The notes under the pieces are model-generated. The model saw only the letters and a list, made by a program, of their open reading frames with translations, made no database searches and was not told the DNA's origin. A stretch of 64,000 nucleotides of DNA from Kribbella monticola (GTDB lineage Bacteria > Actinomycetota > Actinomycetes > Propionibacteriales > Kribbellaceae), in contig NZ_QFXK01000029.1 of the NCBI RefSeq assembly GCF_003261635.1, forward strand, positions 186,001 through 250,000, read 5' to 3'. Every line of letters starts with the position of its first letter. Position 1 is the first letter of the stretch. This document shows, one piece after another, positions 1-7,376 of this stretch. The translations under genes and the position numbers were made by a program.

Positions 1-1337
1 CTGGTCGATCGCACGAACAGCAAACCGAAGCCGGTCAGCAGTCCGGCCGACGACAACAAGATCAGTCCCAGCAGTACGGCGACCCCACTGATCGTCGTCG
101 AGTCTCCCGAGGTCAGCCACGCTGGGACCAGCCCGCCGGTGCCCGGCACCGACGTGTCACCGGTGATCGCGGGGTACGCCGGCTGGAACCTGGCGATGGC
201 GAAGAGCTGGAATCCCGATCCGCTCGGCCCCGCAATGAAGCGCAAGGTGACGAGCATGGCGAGCACCAGGACGAGGCCGGCGCCGACCGACCGCCAGAGC
301 AGCTTCCGCTCCCGGACGAGGAGGAACAGCGCGGCCAGACCGACGCCGCCAGCCAGGATCGGCAGCATCGACGGCTTCGATCCACCAGCGACAACCGCCA
401 GCGCCGCGGCGAGCACCCAGGCACCACGACCACCGCTGCGACGGAACACCGCATCGACGACGAAGATCGCCGCCGCTGTCCCCGCGACGATGCTGAACGT
501 CAGAGATGGGCTGAGCAGACTCGCTGAGCCGGTCGGCAGCACCACCACTGCGGCGAGCACACCGGTCCACCACACCTTGCTGACCTGCCGGGCCAGCGCA
601 GCGGACACAAGCAGCACGACAACCGCCTGCGGCAACAGCCAGAGGCGAAACAGCACGAGGGCCGGTGAGAGGCGGGTGATGTCCACGGCGCTCGCCATGT
701 CAGCATCGGCGAACCAGTGGTACTGCAGCGGTTCGCCTGCCGCCTGCGGTAGCTGCGGCGGCACCGACCGCATCACCTCGTGCACCAACGACAGGTGAAA
801 CAGCAGGTCCTGGTAGTACGCCGTACCGCTCGGCGGCGGCTGGTGATCGGCCAGCACGTTGAAGGTGGTGATGAGGACCAGCACCGTGGCACAGCCGGCG
901 ACACCCCAGGACCAGGCCACCGGAAGCGGCACCGGCGCCACAATCCGCCAGCAAGACCGCAGCCGAGGCACGGCCGCGAAGACCGCCAGCACGAGCGCTG
1001 GCCAGGCGCACAACCAGGACTGCAGCCCCAGTGCAGTGAAGATCGCCCACCCCAGCAACTGGTACGCCGCCCCGACCGCTGCACCGAGCCCGAAGTCCTC
1101 AGCCCAGTTGCCAGTGCTCCGCCATGCGCCCCTGAGCAGCAGTACGCCGGGCAGAACCACGCAAAAGACGAAATAGCCGCTGTACTTCGCGATGTCCGCC
1201 AGCGGCACGTCGATCGCAAGCAGCCCACCCACCCCCGCGGCAACCGGGAGCAGCCACGGAATCAGCCGGCCAAGAACAGCGGAACCGGGCGCACGGGGAC
1301 TCGTGGCAACGGCGGGCTCCGCTTCGATCGCCGTCAC
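1..1337 (-). CDS. Large polytopic membrane protein, GT-C-like transferase candidate (3' end beyond window)
   Basis: The frame runs leftwards from a GTG at 1335-1337 and is still open at base 1, so about 445 N-terminal residues are visible. AGGAGA lies ten bases upstream of the start. Hydrophobic helices alternate with short loops. A large loop carries YQDLLFH (residues 175-181) and QYHWFADAD (205-213); the same block is in the protein at 4244-6607 and, in weaker form, in that at 7377-9629, so the three are paralogues. GT-C transferases that use polyprenyl-phosphate sugars have acidic catalytic residues in such an early extracytoplasmic loop, which is why this role is proposed; it is inference. 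It is divergent from the methyltransferase gene at 1500. Confidence 0.75.
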   Translation of the reverse strand, partial: MTAIEAEPAVATSPRAPGSAVLGRLIPWLLPVAAGVGGLLAIDVPLADIAKYSGYFVFCVVLPGVLLLRGAWRSTGNWAEDFGLGAAVGAAYQLLGWAIFTALGLQSWLCAWPALVLAVFAAVPRLRSCWRIVAPVPLPVAWSWGVAGCATVLVLITTFNVLADHQPPPSGTAYYQDLLFHLSLVHEVMRSVPPQLPQAAGEPLQYHWFADADMASAVDITRLSPALVLFRLWLLPQAVVVLLVSAALARQVSKVWWTGVLAAVVVLPTGSASLLSPSLTFSIVAGTAAAIFVVDAVFRRSGGRGAWVLAAALAVVAGGSKPSMLPILAGGVGLAALFLLVRERKLLWRSVGAGLVLVLAMLVTLRFIAGPSGSGFQLFAIARFQPAYPAITGDTSVPGTGGLVPAWLTSGDSTTISGVAVLLGLILLSSAGLLTGFGLLFVRST

Positions 1338-1499
1338 GCCTGTTCGCTCTCCTGCGTGCGCACCGCCCTATTGGAGCACGGTGCACCTCCACCGGCGGCG
1401 CAGCTCGAGGCCGCGGCCAGCGACCCGAAGTACTGGCAGTGGCCGGGCTCCGGGCCACCTCGTCGTGCTCCTTGCCCTCGATCTCAGTAGGGTGTGCCA

Positions 1500-2225
1500 A
1501 TGACCGAAGCCGGATCGCCGTCGATCCAGAGCCCTGACTACTGGTGGTACCGCGCCCGCGCCGAGCTTCTCGAGACAGTGCTCAGCGAGCACGTCGGGGA
1601 GCCGCGGCGGCTGCTGGACGTCGGCAGCGCCGACGGCCCCAGCGTGTCCTGGCTGCGCGGACACGGTAAGCAGGTCGCGCTGGACGTTGACCCGCGCGGG
1701 CTCGGACCCGGCGGGGTCTGCGGCTCGGCACTCGAGCTGCCGTTCTCCGACCAGGTGTTCGACGTCGTCGCCGCGTTCGACGTGATCGAGCATTGCGAGC
1801 CCGAGGACCAGGCGCTCGCCGAGGTGTACCGCGTGCTGTCTCCCGGTGGGCGCTTCCTGATGTCGGTGCCGGCCTACCAGTGGGCCTGGACCCACTTCGA
1901 CGAGCACAACCACCACTTCCGCCGGTACACCCGTGCCCGCGCGACCCGGGCCCTGCGGGCGAGCGGTTTCGAGATCCTGCGGGCGACCCACATCTTCGGT
2001 TCGACGTTCCCGATGTTCGCGGCGAACCGGCTGCGCACCCGGCTGAAGGAGCGCGGCCGCGACTTCGCGGCGCTGGAGGCGGACGCCGTACCGGGCCTGC
2101 CGCACGTGCCCCCGCCGGTGGAGAAGGCGCTGCTCGGGCTGGCGGACCTCGACCGGTGGGTACTGCGCTCGCGCGACCTGCCGTTCGGCTCGTCGGTCGT
2201 GGTGGCGGCCCGGAAGCCCTACTGA
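1500..2225 (+). CDS. Class I SAM-dependent methyltransferase
   Basis: The 241-residue product has the class I methyltransferase core: a glycine-rich motif I reading LLDVGSADGPS near residue 40, an acidic residue after the second strand (ALDVDP), FDVVAAFDVIEH as motif II, and LSPGGRFLMSVP as motif III. This is the Methyltransf_11 type that often methylates sugars or lipids in glycan clusters. ATG 1500 is preferred to the in-frame GTG two codons earlier, because AGTAGGG lies seven bases before it. It stands between two glycan-type units, so a sugar-methylating role fits, but the substrate cannot be read. Confidence 0.85.
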   Translation: MTEAGSPSIQSPDYWWYRARAELLETVLSEHVGEPRRLLDVGSADGPSVSWLRGHGKQVALDVDPRGLGPGGVCGSALELPFSDQVFDVVAAFDVIEHCEPEDQALAEVYRVLSPGGRFLMSVPAYQWAWTHFDEHNHHFRRYTRARATRALRASGFEILRATHIFGSTFPMFAANRLRTRLKERGRDFAALEADAVPGLPHVPPPVEKALLGLADLDRWVLRSRDLPFGSSVVVAARKPY

Positions 2226-2270
2226 GGGACCTCGCGGGCTCGGCGTTCTCGCCGCGCCACCGCCGAGGGC

Positions 2271-2276
2271 TATAGT
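2271..2276 (+). promoter_or_regulatory. -10 element TATAGT of a leaderless promoter
   Basis: TATAGT ends seven bases before the GTG at 2284, so transcription would begin at or next to the start codon. No Shine-Dalgarno sequence is present. It would drive the 2284-6607 operon. Confidence 0.6.
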
Positions 2277-2283
2277 CCGGCAG

Positions 2284-3300
2284 GTGAGTGACGTCGACGG
2301 CCACGATCAGGCTCCTGCACACGACGTATCCGTCGTGGTTCCGGTATACAGGGGCGAGCACAGTCTGCCCGGGCTTCTCGAGGAGATAGTGCCGCTGCAT
2401 GACGAGTTCGTCACCGAGGCAGGCCACCGGGTCCGGGTGGCCGAGGTGGTCCTCGTGCACGACCACGGCCCGGACGACTCGGCCCGGGTGATCCGCGAGC
2501 TGGCGGCGAAGTACGAGTTCGTGCACCCGGTCTGGCTGAGCCGGAACTTCGGCCAGCATGCCGCGACGCTGGCCGGGATGGCCTCGTCGGGCGGCGACTG
2601 GATCCTCACCATCGACGAGGACGGTCAGTACGACCCCGGCTTCCTCGGCGCGATGGTCGACACCGCGCTCGCCGAGCGGGCCACCGTCGTCTACGCCAAG
2701 CCGAGCAACCCGGCGCCGCACGGCCCGCTGCGCAACCTGGCCTCCAAGATCGCGAAGACCTTCATCGAGACCGTGCTCGGCAGCCGGGGCACTTCGGTGT
2801 TCCACAGCTTCCGGCTGGTGCTCGGCGAGGTCGGCCGCAGCGTAGCGGCGTACTCCGGGCCCGGCGTCTACCTCGACGTCGCGCTCAGCTGGGTAGCGGG
2901 CGACGTCGCAACCTGCCCGGTGGAGCTGCGCGGCGAGGCCGACCGCCCCTCCGGCTACAACCTGCGCAGCCTCACGTCCCACTTCTGGCGGATGGTGCTC
3001 ACCAGCGGCACCCGGCTGCTCCGCGTGGTCAGTGTCGTCGGCGCGCTGACCGCTCTGTTCGGCCTGCTGGTCGCGCTGGTACTGATCGGCAACCAGCTCT
3101 TCGGTGCCGACCTGCTCCGCGGCTGGACGTCGACCATGGTCGTCGTGCTGCTCAGCACGGGAGCGATCCTGTTCTCGCTGGGCGTCGTGGCCGAGTATCT
3201 CGGTGTCGCGGTGAACATGGCGATGGGCAAACCGCTCTACCTGATCGTCTCCGATCCCGCCCAGGGGCCGCTGGGCCGTCGGCGGGAAACGAGGCAATGA
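2284..3300 (+). CDS. Family 2 glycosyltransferase, Dpm/ArnC-like
   Basis: The 338-residue protein starts with a GT-A domain: VSVVVPVYRGEHSLPGL near residue 15, and IDEDGQYDP as the DXD-type metal and nucleotide-sugar site near residue 110. It ends with two transmembrane helices (about residues 240-265 and 275-300). This is the layout of bacterial polyprenyl-phosphate glycosyltransferases such as ArnC and GtrB, which move a sugar from a nucleotide to a lipid phosphate at the cytoplasmic face. The GTG start is leaderless. Its stop overlaps the next ATG (ATGA at 3297-3300), and the operon continues to 6607. It would charge the lipid carrier used by the GT-C-like partner at 4244. Confidence 0.88.
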   Translation: MSDVDGHDQAPAHDVSVVVPVYRGEHSLPGLLEEIVPLHDEFVTEAGHRVRVAEVVLVHDHGPDDSARVIRELAAKYEFVHPVWLSRNFGQHAATLAGMASSGGDWILTIDEDGQYDPGFLGAMVDTALAERATVVYAKPSNPAPHGPLRNLASKIAKTFIETVLGSRGTSVFHSFRLVLGEVGRSVAAYSGPGVYLDVALSWVAGDVATCPVELRGEADRPSGYNLRSLTSHFWRMVLTSGTRLLRVVSVVGALTALFGLLVALVLIGNQLFGADLLRGWTSTMVVVLLSTGAILFSLGVVAEYLGVAVNMAMGKPLYLIVSDPAQGPLGRRRETRQ

Positions 3301-4247
3301 CCGCGGCGACCGTCACCTGGGTCGTCGGGGCCGGCGGCCTGCTCGGCCGCCAACTGGTACGCCGGTTGCTGGACCGCGGCCACGAGGTCGTGACGGTCCC
3401 CGTCCCGTGGCAGGACCACGAGGCGTCCGCGGTCGCCCTGCAGGACGGCTTCGCCGAGTTGCTCGCCCGCTCCGGCGGCGGCGAGTGGAACATCGCGTGG
3501 TGTGCCGGTGCCGGCGTCGTCGCCAGCTCGGCCGAGGTACTCAAGGAAGAGGGCGAGACCTACTCCCGATTCCTCCGCCACCTCGGGGACCAGCAGGATG
3601 TCGGCGCCAGGGGTGCCTTCTTCCTCGCATCCTCCGCCGGCGGCCTGTACGCCGGGTCGAGCGACCACCCGCCGTTCACCGAGAACAGCGAGCCGCGACC
3701 GCTCGCGCCGTACGGGCAGTTGAAGCTGGCGATGGAGCAGGAGCTTAGTGAGCTGTCCCGGGCGACCGGGATGCCGGCGTTCATCGGCCGCATCGCGAAC
3801 CTGTACGGCCCCGGCCAGAACGTGAACAAGCCACAGGGCCTGGTCTCCCACCTGTGCAAGGCGCATCTCACCGGGCAGCCGCTGTCCATCTACGTGCCCT
3901 TGGACACCTTGCGCGACTACCTGCTCGTGACCGACTGCGCCGCGATGGTCACCGCTGGACTGGAGGACGTACGCCGGGTCGCCCGGTCGGCCGCGGACCC
4001 GGTGGTGGTCAAGGTGCTCGCCTCCGGGCGCGGTACCTCGATCGGGGCGTTGATCGCCGAGTCGAGGCGAGTGTTCCGCCGCCGGCCCCGGATCGTGCTC
4101 GGTTCCTCCCCGCTGGCATCGGTCCAGCCACGGGACATCCGGCTGCGGTCAGTGCGCTGGCCGGAGCTCGACTGCTACGCCCGCTCGACCCTCGCCGCCG
4201 GAATCGCCTCCACCGCCCGGGAGCTCGGTCGGCAGCGCGTGTCATGA
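3297..4247 (+). CDS. NAD(P)-dependent sugar epimerase/dehydratase (extended SDR)
   Basis: The 316-residue product opens with a Rossmann fold whose glycine motif is GAGGLLGRQL. SSAGGLYAG, followed by YGQLK about 40 residues on, supplies the Ser and YxxxK residues of extended short-chain dehydrogenases. NAD-dependent nucleotide-sugar epimerases, reductases and dehydratases share this fold; the exact reaction is not clear. It is coupled by 4-bp overlaps to the GT2 gene before it and the large membrane protein after it, so it probably makes or edits the sugar those two handle. Confidence 0.85.
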   Translation: MTAATVTWVVGAGGLLGRQLVRRLLDRGHEVVTVPVPWQDHEASAVALQDGFAELLARSGGGEWNIAWCAGAGVVASSAEVLKEEGETYSRFLRHLGDQQDVGARGAFFLASSAGGLYAGSSDHPPFTENSEPRPLAPYGQLKLAMEQELSELSRATGMPAFIGRIANLYGPGQNVNKPQGLVSHLCKAHLTGQPLSIYVPLDTLRDYLLVTDCAAMVTAGLEDVRRVARSAADPVVVKVLASGRGTSIGALIAESRRVFRRRPRIVLGSSPLASVQPRDIRLRSVRWPELDCYARSTLAAGIASTARELGRQRVS

Positions 4248-6607
4248 CGGACAGTTCTCCCAGCGTCCTCGTGGATGAGGCGCCCGACCCGGTGGCCACC
4301 ACGGACGAATCTCGACGGTCCAGGTGGCCGCAGCTCGTCAGTACGCTCATCTGGCTGCTCCCCGCGGCGACCCTGTACTGGGTCCTGGAGGGGACAGGCG
4401 TAGGCAAAGGCGACATCGTCCGCTACACCGCCTACTTCGCGGGCTGTGTGACGCTGCCCGGAGTCCTGCTGCTGCGCGCCTTCGCGCCGGGCAAACGGAC
4501 CTGGCCGGAAGACATCGGCATCGGCATCGTCGTAGGCCTGTCCTTCGAGCTGCTCGGCTGGGCCCTGTTCACCGCCGCCGGGCTCCAGCAGTGGCTGATC
4601 GTGTGGCCCGCGGCGCTCGTGGTCGTCTTTGCCGCCGTACCGCGCTTGTGGCGCTGCTGGCGGGCGCAGAACGCACCGCGGCTCCCACTCGCCTGGGCAG
4701 TCACGCTGGCGCTCCTCCTGTCGATCACCCTGCTCCTGTACTACGGCGGCTCGGTCAGCACCTCGCCGGTCCCGAAGGCCGGCGGCAACCCGTACCAGGA
4801 CCTGCTCTGGCATCTGTCGATCGTGCACGAACTGGGCCGCTCCGTTCCGCCGCAGATCCCGCAGGTGGCGGGCGAGACCATGCAGTACCACTGGTTCGCC
4901 GACGCCCACCTTGCCTCCGCAGCCCAGATCACCGGGATCGACGCCCGCCTGGTGCTGTTCAGGCTGTGGTTCGCGCCGATCATCATCGGGCTCGTCCTGG
5001 CGGTGGCCGCCCTTGCCCGTCAGGTCAGCGGCGCCTGGTGGACCGCGCCGTTCGCGGTCGCGCTGACGACGATCATTCAGCGGATCGCGATCTGGAAGTT
5101 CGCCGGCGGCGTCGGCGGCTCGCCCCTGGTCTACCTGAGCCCCTCGCAGTCCTTCGGTACGACGCTCACCGTCGGAGCAGCAGCGCTGGTGATCGGCGTG
5201 CTCTACCGCGGTGCCCCGCGGCGCTCCTGGGTGCTCGTGCTCCTGGTCGTCTGCGCCTGCGCCGGCTCCAAGCCCACTGCCGTGCCGCTGCTGCTCGGCG
5301 GGACAGGTCTGGCCGCGCTGTTCCTGCTGGTGCGCAACAGGCGCATCCCCTGGCCGACCGTCGCCTTGGGCGCCGCACTGGCCTTCGTGACGCTGGCGGC
5401 GAGTGCGACGGTTTCCGGCAGCACCGCCGGTACTCCGATCCGTCTGTTCGGCTTTCTGCGGATCTTCCCGGGCTACGCCACTCTCACCGGCTCCGGCCCG
5501 ATTGCGCCGCCTGGTGGCTGGATCATCCAAGGACTCAGCGATCCCACGCCGGAGACGCTGAACTGGGCGATCGCGTTCGTAATCTCCGTCGTGCTGAGCA
5601 GGATCGTGGTGGTTGTGGCCTTTGTCGGGCTGGTCCAGCGCCGGGTCCGTACCGATGCGGCCCAGTGGTGGCTGGTCGGAACGCTGATCGCCTCCGCACT
5701 CGGGTTCGTGGCCGTCGACCACCCGGGGCTCGGTCAGTTCTACTTCCTCGGCAGCGGGCTGCCCTTCGCCGCTGTCGCCGCGGGCTACGTCATCCATGGC
5801 GCAGTCGCCGGACGCCGCCGTCCGGCCCGCCGGGCGGTCATCGCCGGTGGCCTGCTGGCGGGCGCAGTGCTCGCTGTGGTGATCAAGTCCGTCGGCAACA
5901 GTGATGCCCGGCCCCTCTCCCCCGCCGACTTCACCCGCGCCGCGACCGAACCGATGCTGTGGCTTGCCGGAGCACTCGCCGTCGGCCTGATCGCCTGGCT
6001 CGTACTCCGGACCGTCCACCGGCCGCTTCGCGGCGTCGGCCTCGCACTCCTGCTGTGCGTGGCGGTCGGCCTCAGCCTGACGAGCCGGCCCTGGTCGGAC
6101 TACCGCACCGCGGTGGACGCCGTCAGAGGCAAGACGCAGCCGATCCCGGAACCGGCGAGACCGTGGTTCAGCACGGACGAGGTCCAGGCAGCCCTGTGGC
6201 TGGACCGCAAGGCTGGACAGGACGACGTCGTCGTGACGAACACCGCCTGCATGGGACAAGCAGGTCGCCCCACCTGCGACGCCCGCGGCTACCTGGTCAG
6301 CGGTATCGGCGGGCGCCGAACGCTGATCGAAGGCTGGGCCTACACGCAGCAGTCCCTGGCCAACCAGGGCAAGGACAACGTCGCCTCCAGCTACCTGCCG
6401 TCGCCCTGGCCGGACCGGGTCACGCTGACGACGAAGGCACTCACGGCGCCGACGCCTGAACTGCTGGCCGGCCTGTACCGCGATCACGGCGTCCGCTGGA
6501 TCTTCGCGGACAAGCGGACCGGCAAGGTCGCCGAGCACACTCTCGACCGGCTCGCCACCCGCAGGTTCACCCGAGGACCGGTCGTCATCTACCAACTGAA
6601 GAACTGA
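4244..6607 (+). CDS. Large polytopic membrane protein, GT-C-like transferase candidate
   Basis: This 787-residue protein starts at ATG 4244, overlapping the stop of the epimerase gene. About a dozen hydrophobic helices fill residues 30-640. The first big loop carries YQDLLWH (184-190) and QYHWFADAH (214 onwards). A soluble C-terminal part holds WLDRKAGQDDVVVTN, two cysteines around GRPTCDARG, and IEGWAYTQQS. All these blocks recur in the neighbour at 7377-9629, and the N-terminal ones in that at 1-1337. The operon with a lipid-phosphate GT2 enzyme supports a GT-C transferase that passes lipid-linked sugar to an extracellular polymer. That function is inferred; no named family is claimed. Confidence 0.8.
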   Translation: MTDSSPSVLVDEAPDPVATTDESRRSRWPQLVSTLIWLLPAATLYWVLEGTGVGKGDIVRYTAYFAGCVTLPGVLLLRAFAPGKRTWPEDIGIGIVVGLSFELLGWALFTAAGLQQWLIVWPAALVVVFAAVPRLWRCWRAQNAPRLPLAWAVTLALLLSITLLLYYGGSVSTSPVPKAGGNPYQDLLWHLSIVHELGRSVPPQIPQVAGETMQYHWFADAHLASAAQITGIDARLVLFRLWFAPIIIGLVLAVAALARQVSGAWWTAPFAVALTTIIQRIAIWKFAGGVGGSPLVYLSPSQSFGTTLTVGAAALVIGVLYRGAPRRSWVLVLLVVCACAGSKPTAVPLLLGGTGLAALFLLVRNRRIPWPTVALGAALAFVTLAASATVSGSTAGTPIRLFGFLRIFPGYATLTGSGPIAPPGGWIIQGLSDPTPETLNWAIAFVISVVLSRIVVVVAFVGLVQRRVRTDAAQWWLVGTLIASALGFVAVDHPGLGQFYFLGSGLPFAAVAAGYVIHGAVAGRRRPARRAVIAGGLLAGAVLAVVIKSVGNSDARPLSPADFTRAATEPMLWLAGALAVGLIAWLVLRTVHRPLRGVGLALLLCVAVGLSLTSRPWSDYRTAVDAVRGKTQPIPEPARPWFSTDEVQAALWLDRKAGQDDVVVTNTACMGQAGRPTCDARGYLVSGIGGRRTLIEGWAYTQQSLANQGKDNVASSYLPSPWPDRVTLTTKALTAPTPELLAGLYRDHGVRWIFADKRTGKVAEHTLDRLATRRFTRGPVVIYQLKN

Positions 6608-6675
6608 GCGAGCTCGTTTGACTTAGCGAGTCGCCACGCTGGAGCATTGTCAATTCCCCGAGCGAGGAGATACCC

Positions 6676-7290
6676 ATGGAGGGGCTGAAAGGCCTTCTCA
6701 GGCATGTGCCTGCGTACGTCCTGTTGCAGCGCGTCGTCGGCGCCGACAAGTTGCGGTACCGCTGCATCGACGAGGTCAAGGCAGGCGAAACCGTCCTGGA
6801 CATCGGCTGCGGCCCCGCCTACTACTTCCCGCGGCTGCCCCAGCCGCTGAAGTACCACGGCTTCGACACCGACGCGCCGTACATCGACTGGGCCACCCAG
6901 CACTTCGGCGGTGAGAACGCCAGCTTCCACTGCGGCATCTTCGACGAAGCCGCCGCCCGGTCGCTGCCGCAGATCGACGTCGTGCTGCTGCTCGGCCTGC
7001 TGCACCACCTGTCGGACGAGCAGTGCACCGACCTGCTCAACCTGGCCGCGAGCGTGCTGAGTCCGGGTGGCCGGGTGGTCAGCGTGGACACCTGCTTCGA
7101 GCCGAGCCAGGGCCGGATCTCGCGGTGGATGTCGGAGAACGACCGCGGTGAGTACGTGCGCGATCCGGCCGGGTTCGAGAAGCTCGCCCTGCAGTCGTTC
7201 GGCCAGGTGGAGGGCGAGGTCATCAACGACGTCACCCACATTCCGGCCAGCTACTGGATGATGAGGATGACCGCGCCCAGCAGCATCTGA
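6676..7290 (+). CDS. Class I SAM-dependent methyltransferase
   Basis: The 204-residue product has VLDIGCGPAYYFPRL as motif I near residue 38, then FDTDAPYIDWA, and LLLGLLHHLSDEQ at the substrate-facing strand. LSPGGRVVSVDTCFE is the late motif. The double histidine and the short C-terminal region resemble small-molecule methyltransferases of glycan clusters. ATG 6676 is preceded by GAGGAG at a normal distance, so unlike its neighbours this gene has a classical ribosome binding site. It lies between two of the large membrane-protein paralogues and may methylate their sugar. Confidence 0.85.
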   Translation: MEGLKGLLRHVPAYVLLQRVVGADKLRYRCIDEVKAGETVLDIGCGPAYYFPRLPQPLKYHGFDTDAPYIDWATQHFGGENASFHCGIFDEAAARSLPQIDVVLLLGLLHHLSDEQCTDLLNLAASVLSPGGRVVSVDTCFEPSQGRISRWMSENDRGEYVRDPAGFEKLALQSFGQVEGEVINDVTHIPASYWMMRMTAPSSI

Positions 7291-7363
7291 GCCGTCCGGC
7301 CCTGCGCGCGGCACCGACCACGGTTGGTGACGCTCCGAGTGCGAAGTGAGATCACAGCACCGT

Positions 7364-7369
7364 TAAGGT
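7364..7369 (+). promoter_or_regulatory. -10 element TAAGGT of a leaderless promoter
   Basis: TAAGGT is separated by exactly seven bases from ATG 7377, and no ribosome binding site is present. This separates the 7377 gene from the methyltransferase before it as its own transcription unit. Confidence 0.55.
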
Positions 7370-7376
7370 TGCGCGC

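Noticed and set aside
139-798. Plus-strand open frame at the left edge
   Set aside because: It is antisense to the GTG-started membrane protein, whose loop motifs match two paralogues in the window.
4175-6595. Very long open frame on the minus strand opposite the second membrane paralogue
   Set aside because: High GC keeps antisense frames open. The product is rich in R, D, Q and G without any fold pattern, and it lies opposite a gene with clear helices and operon overlaps.
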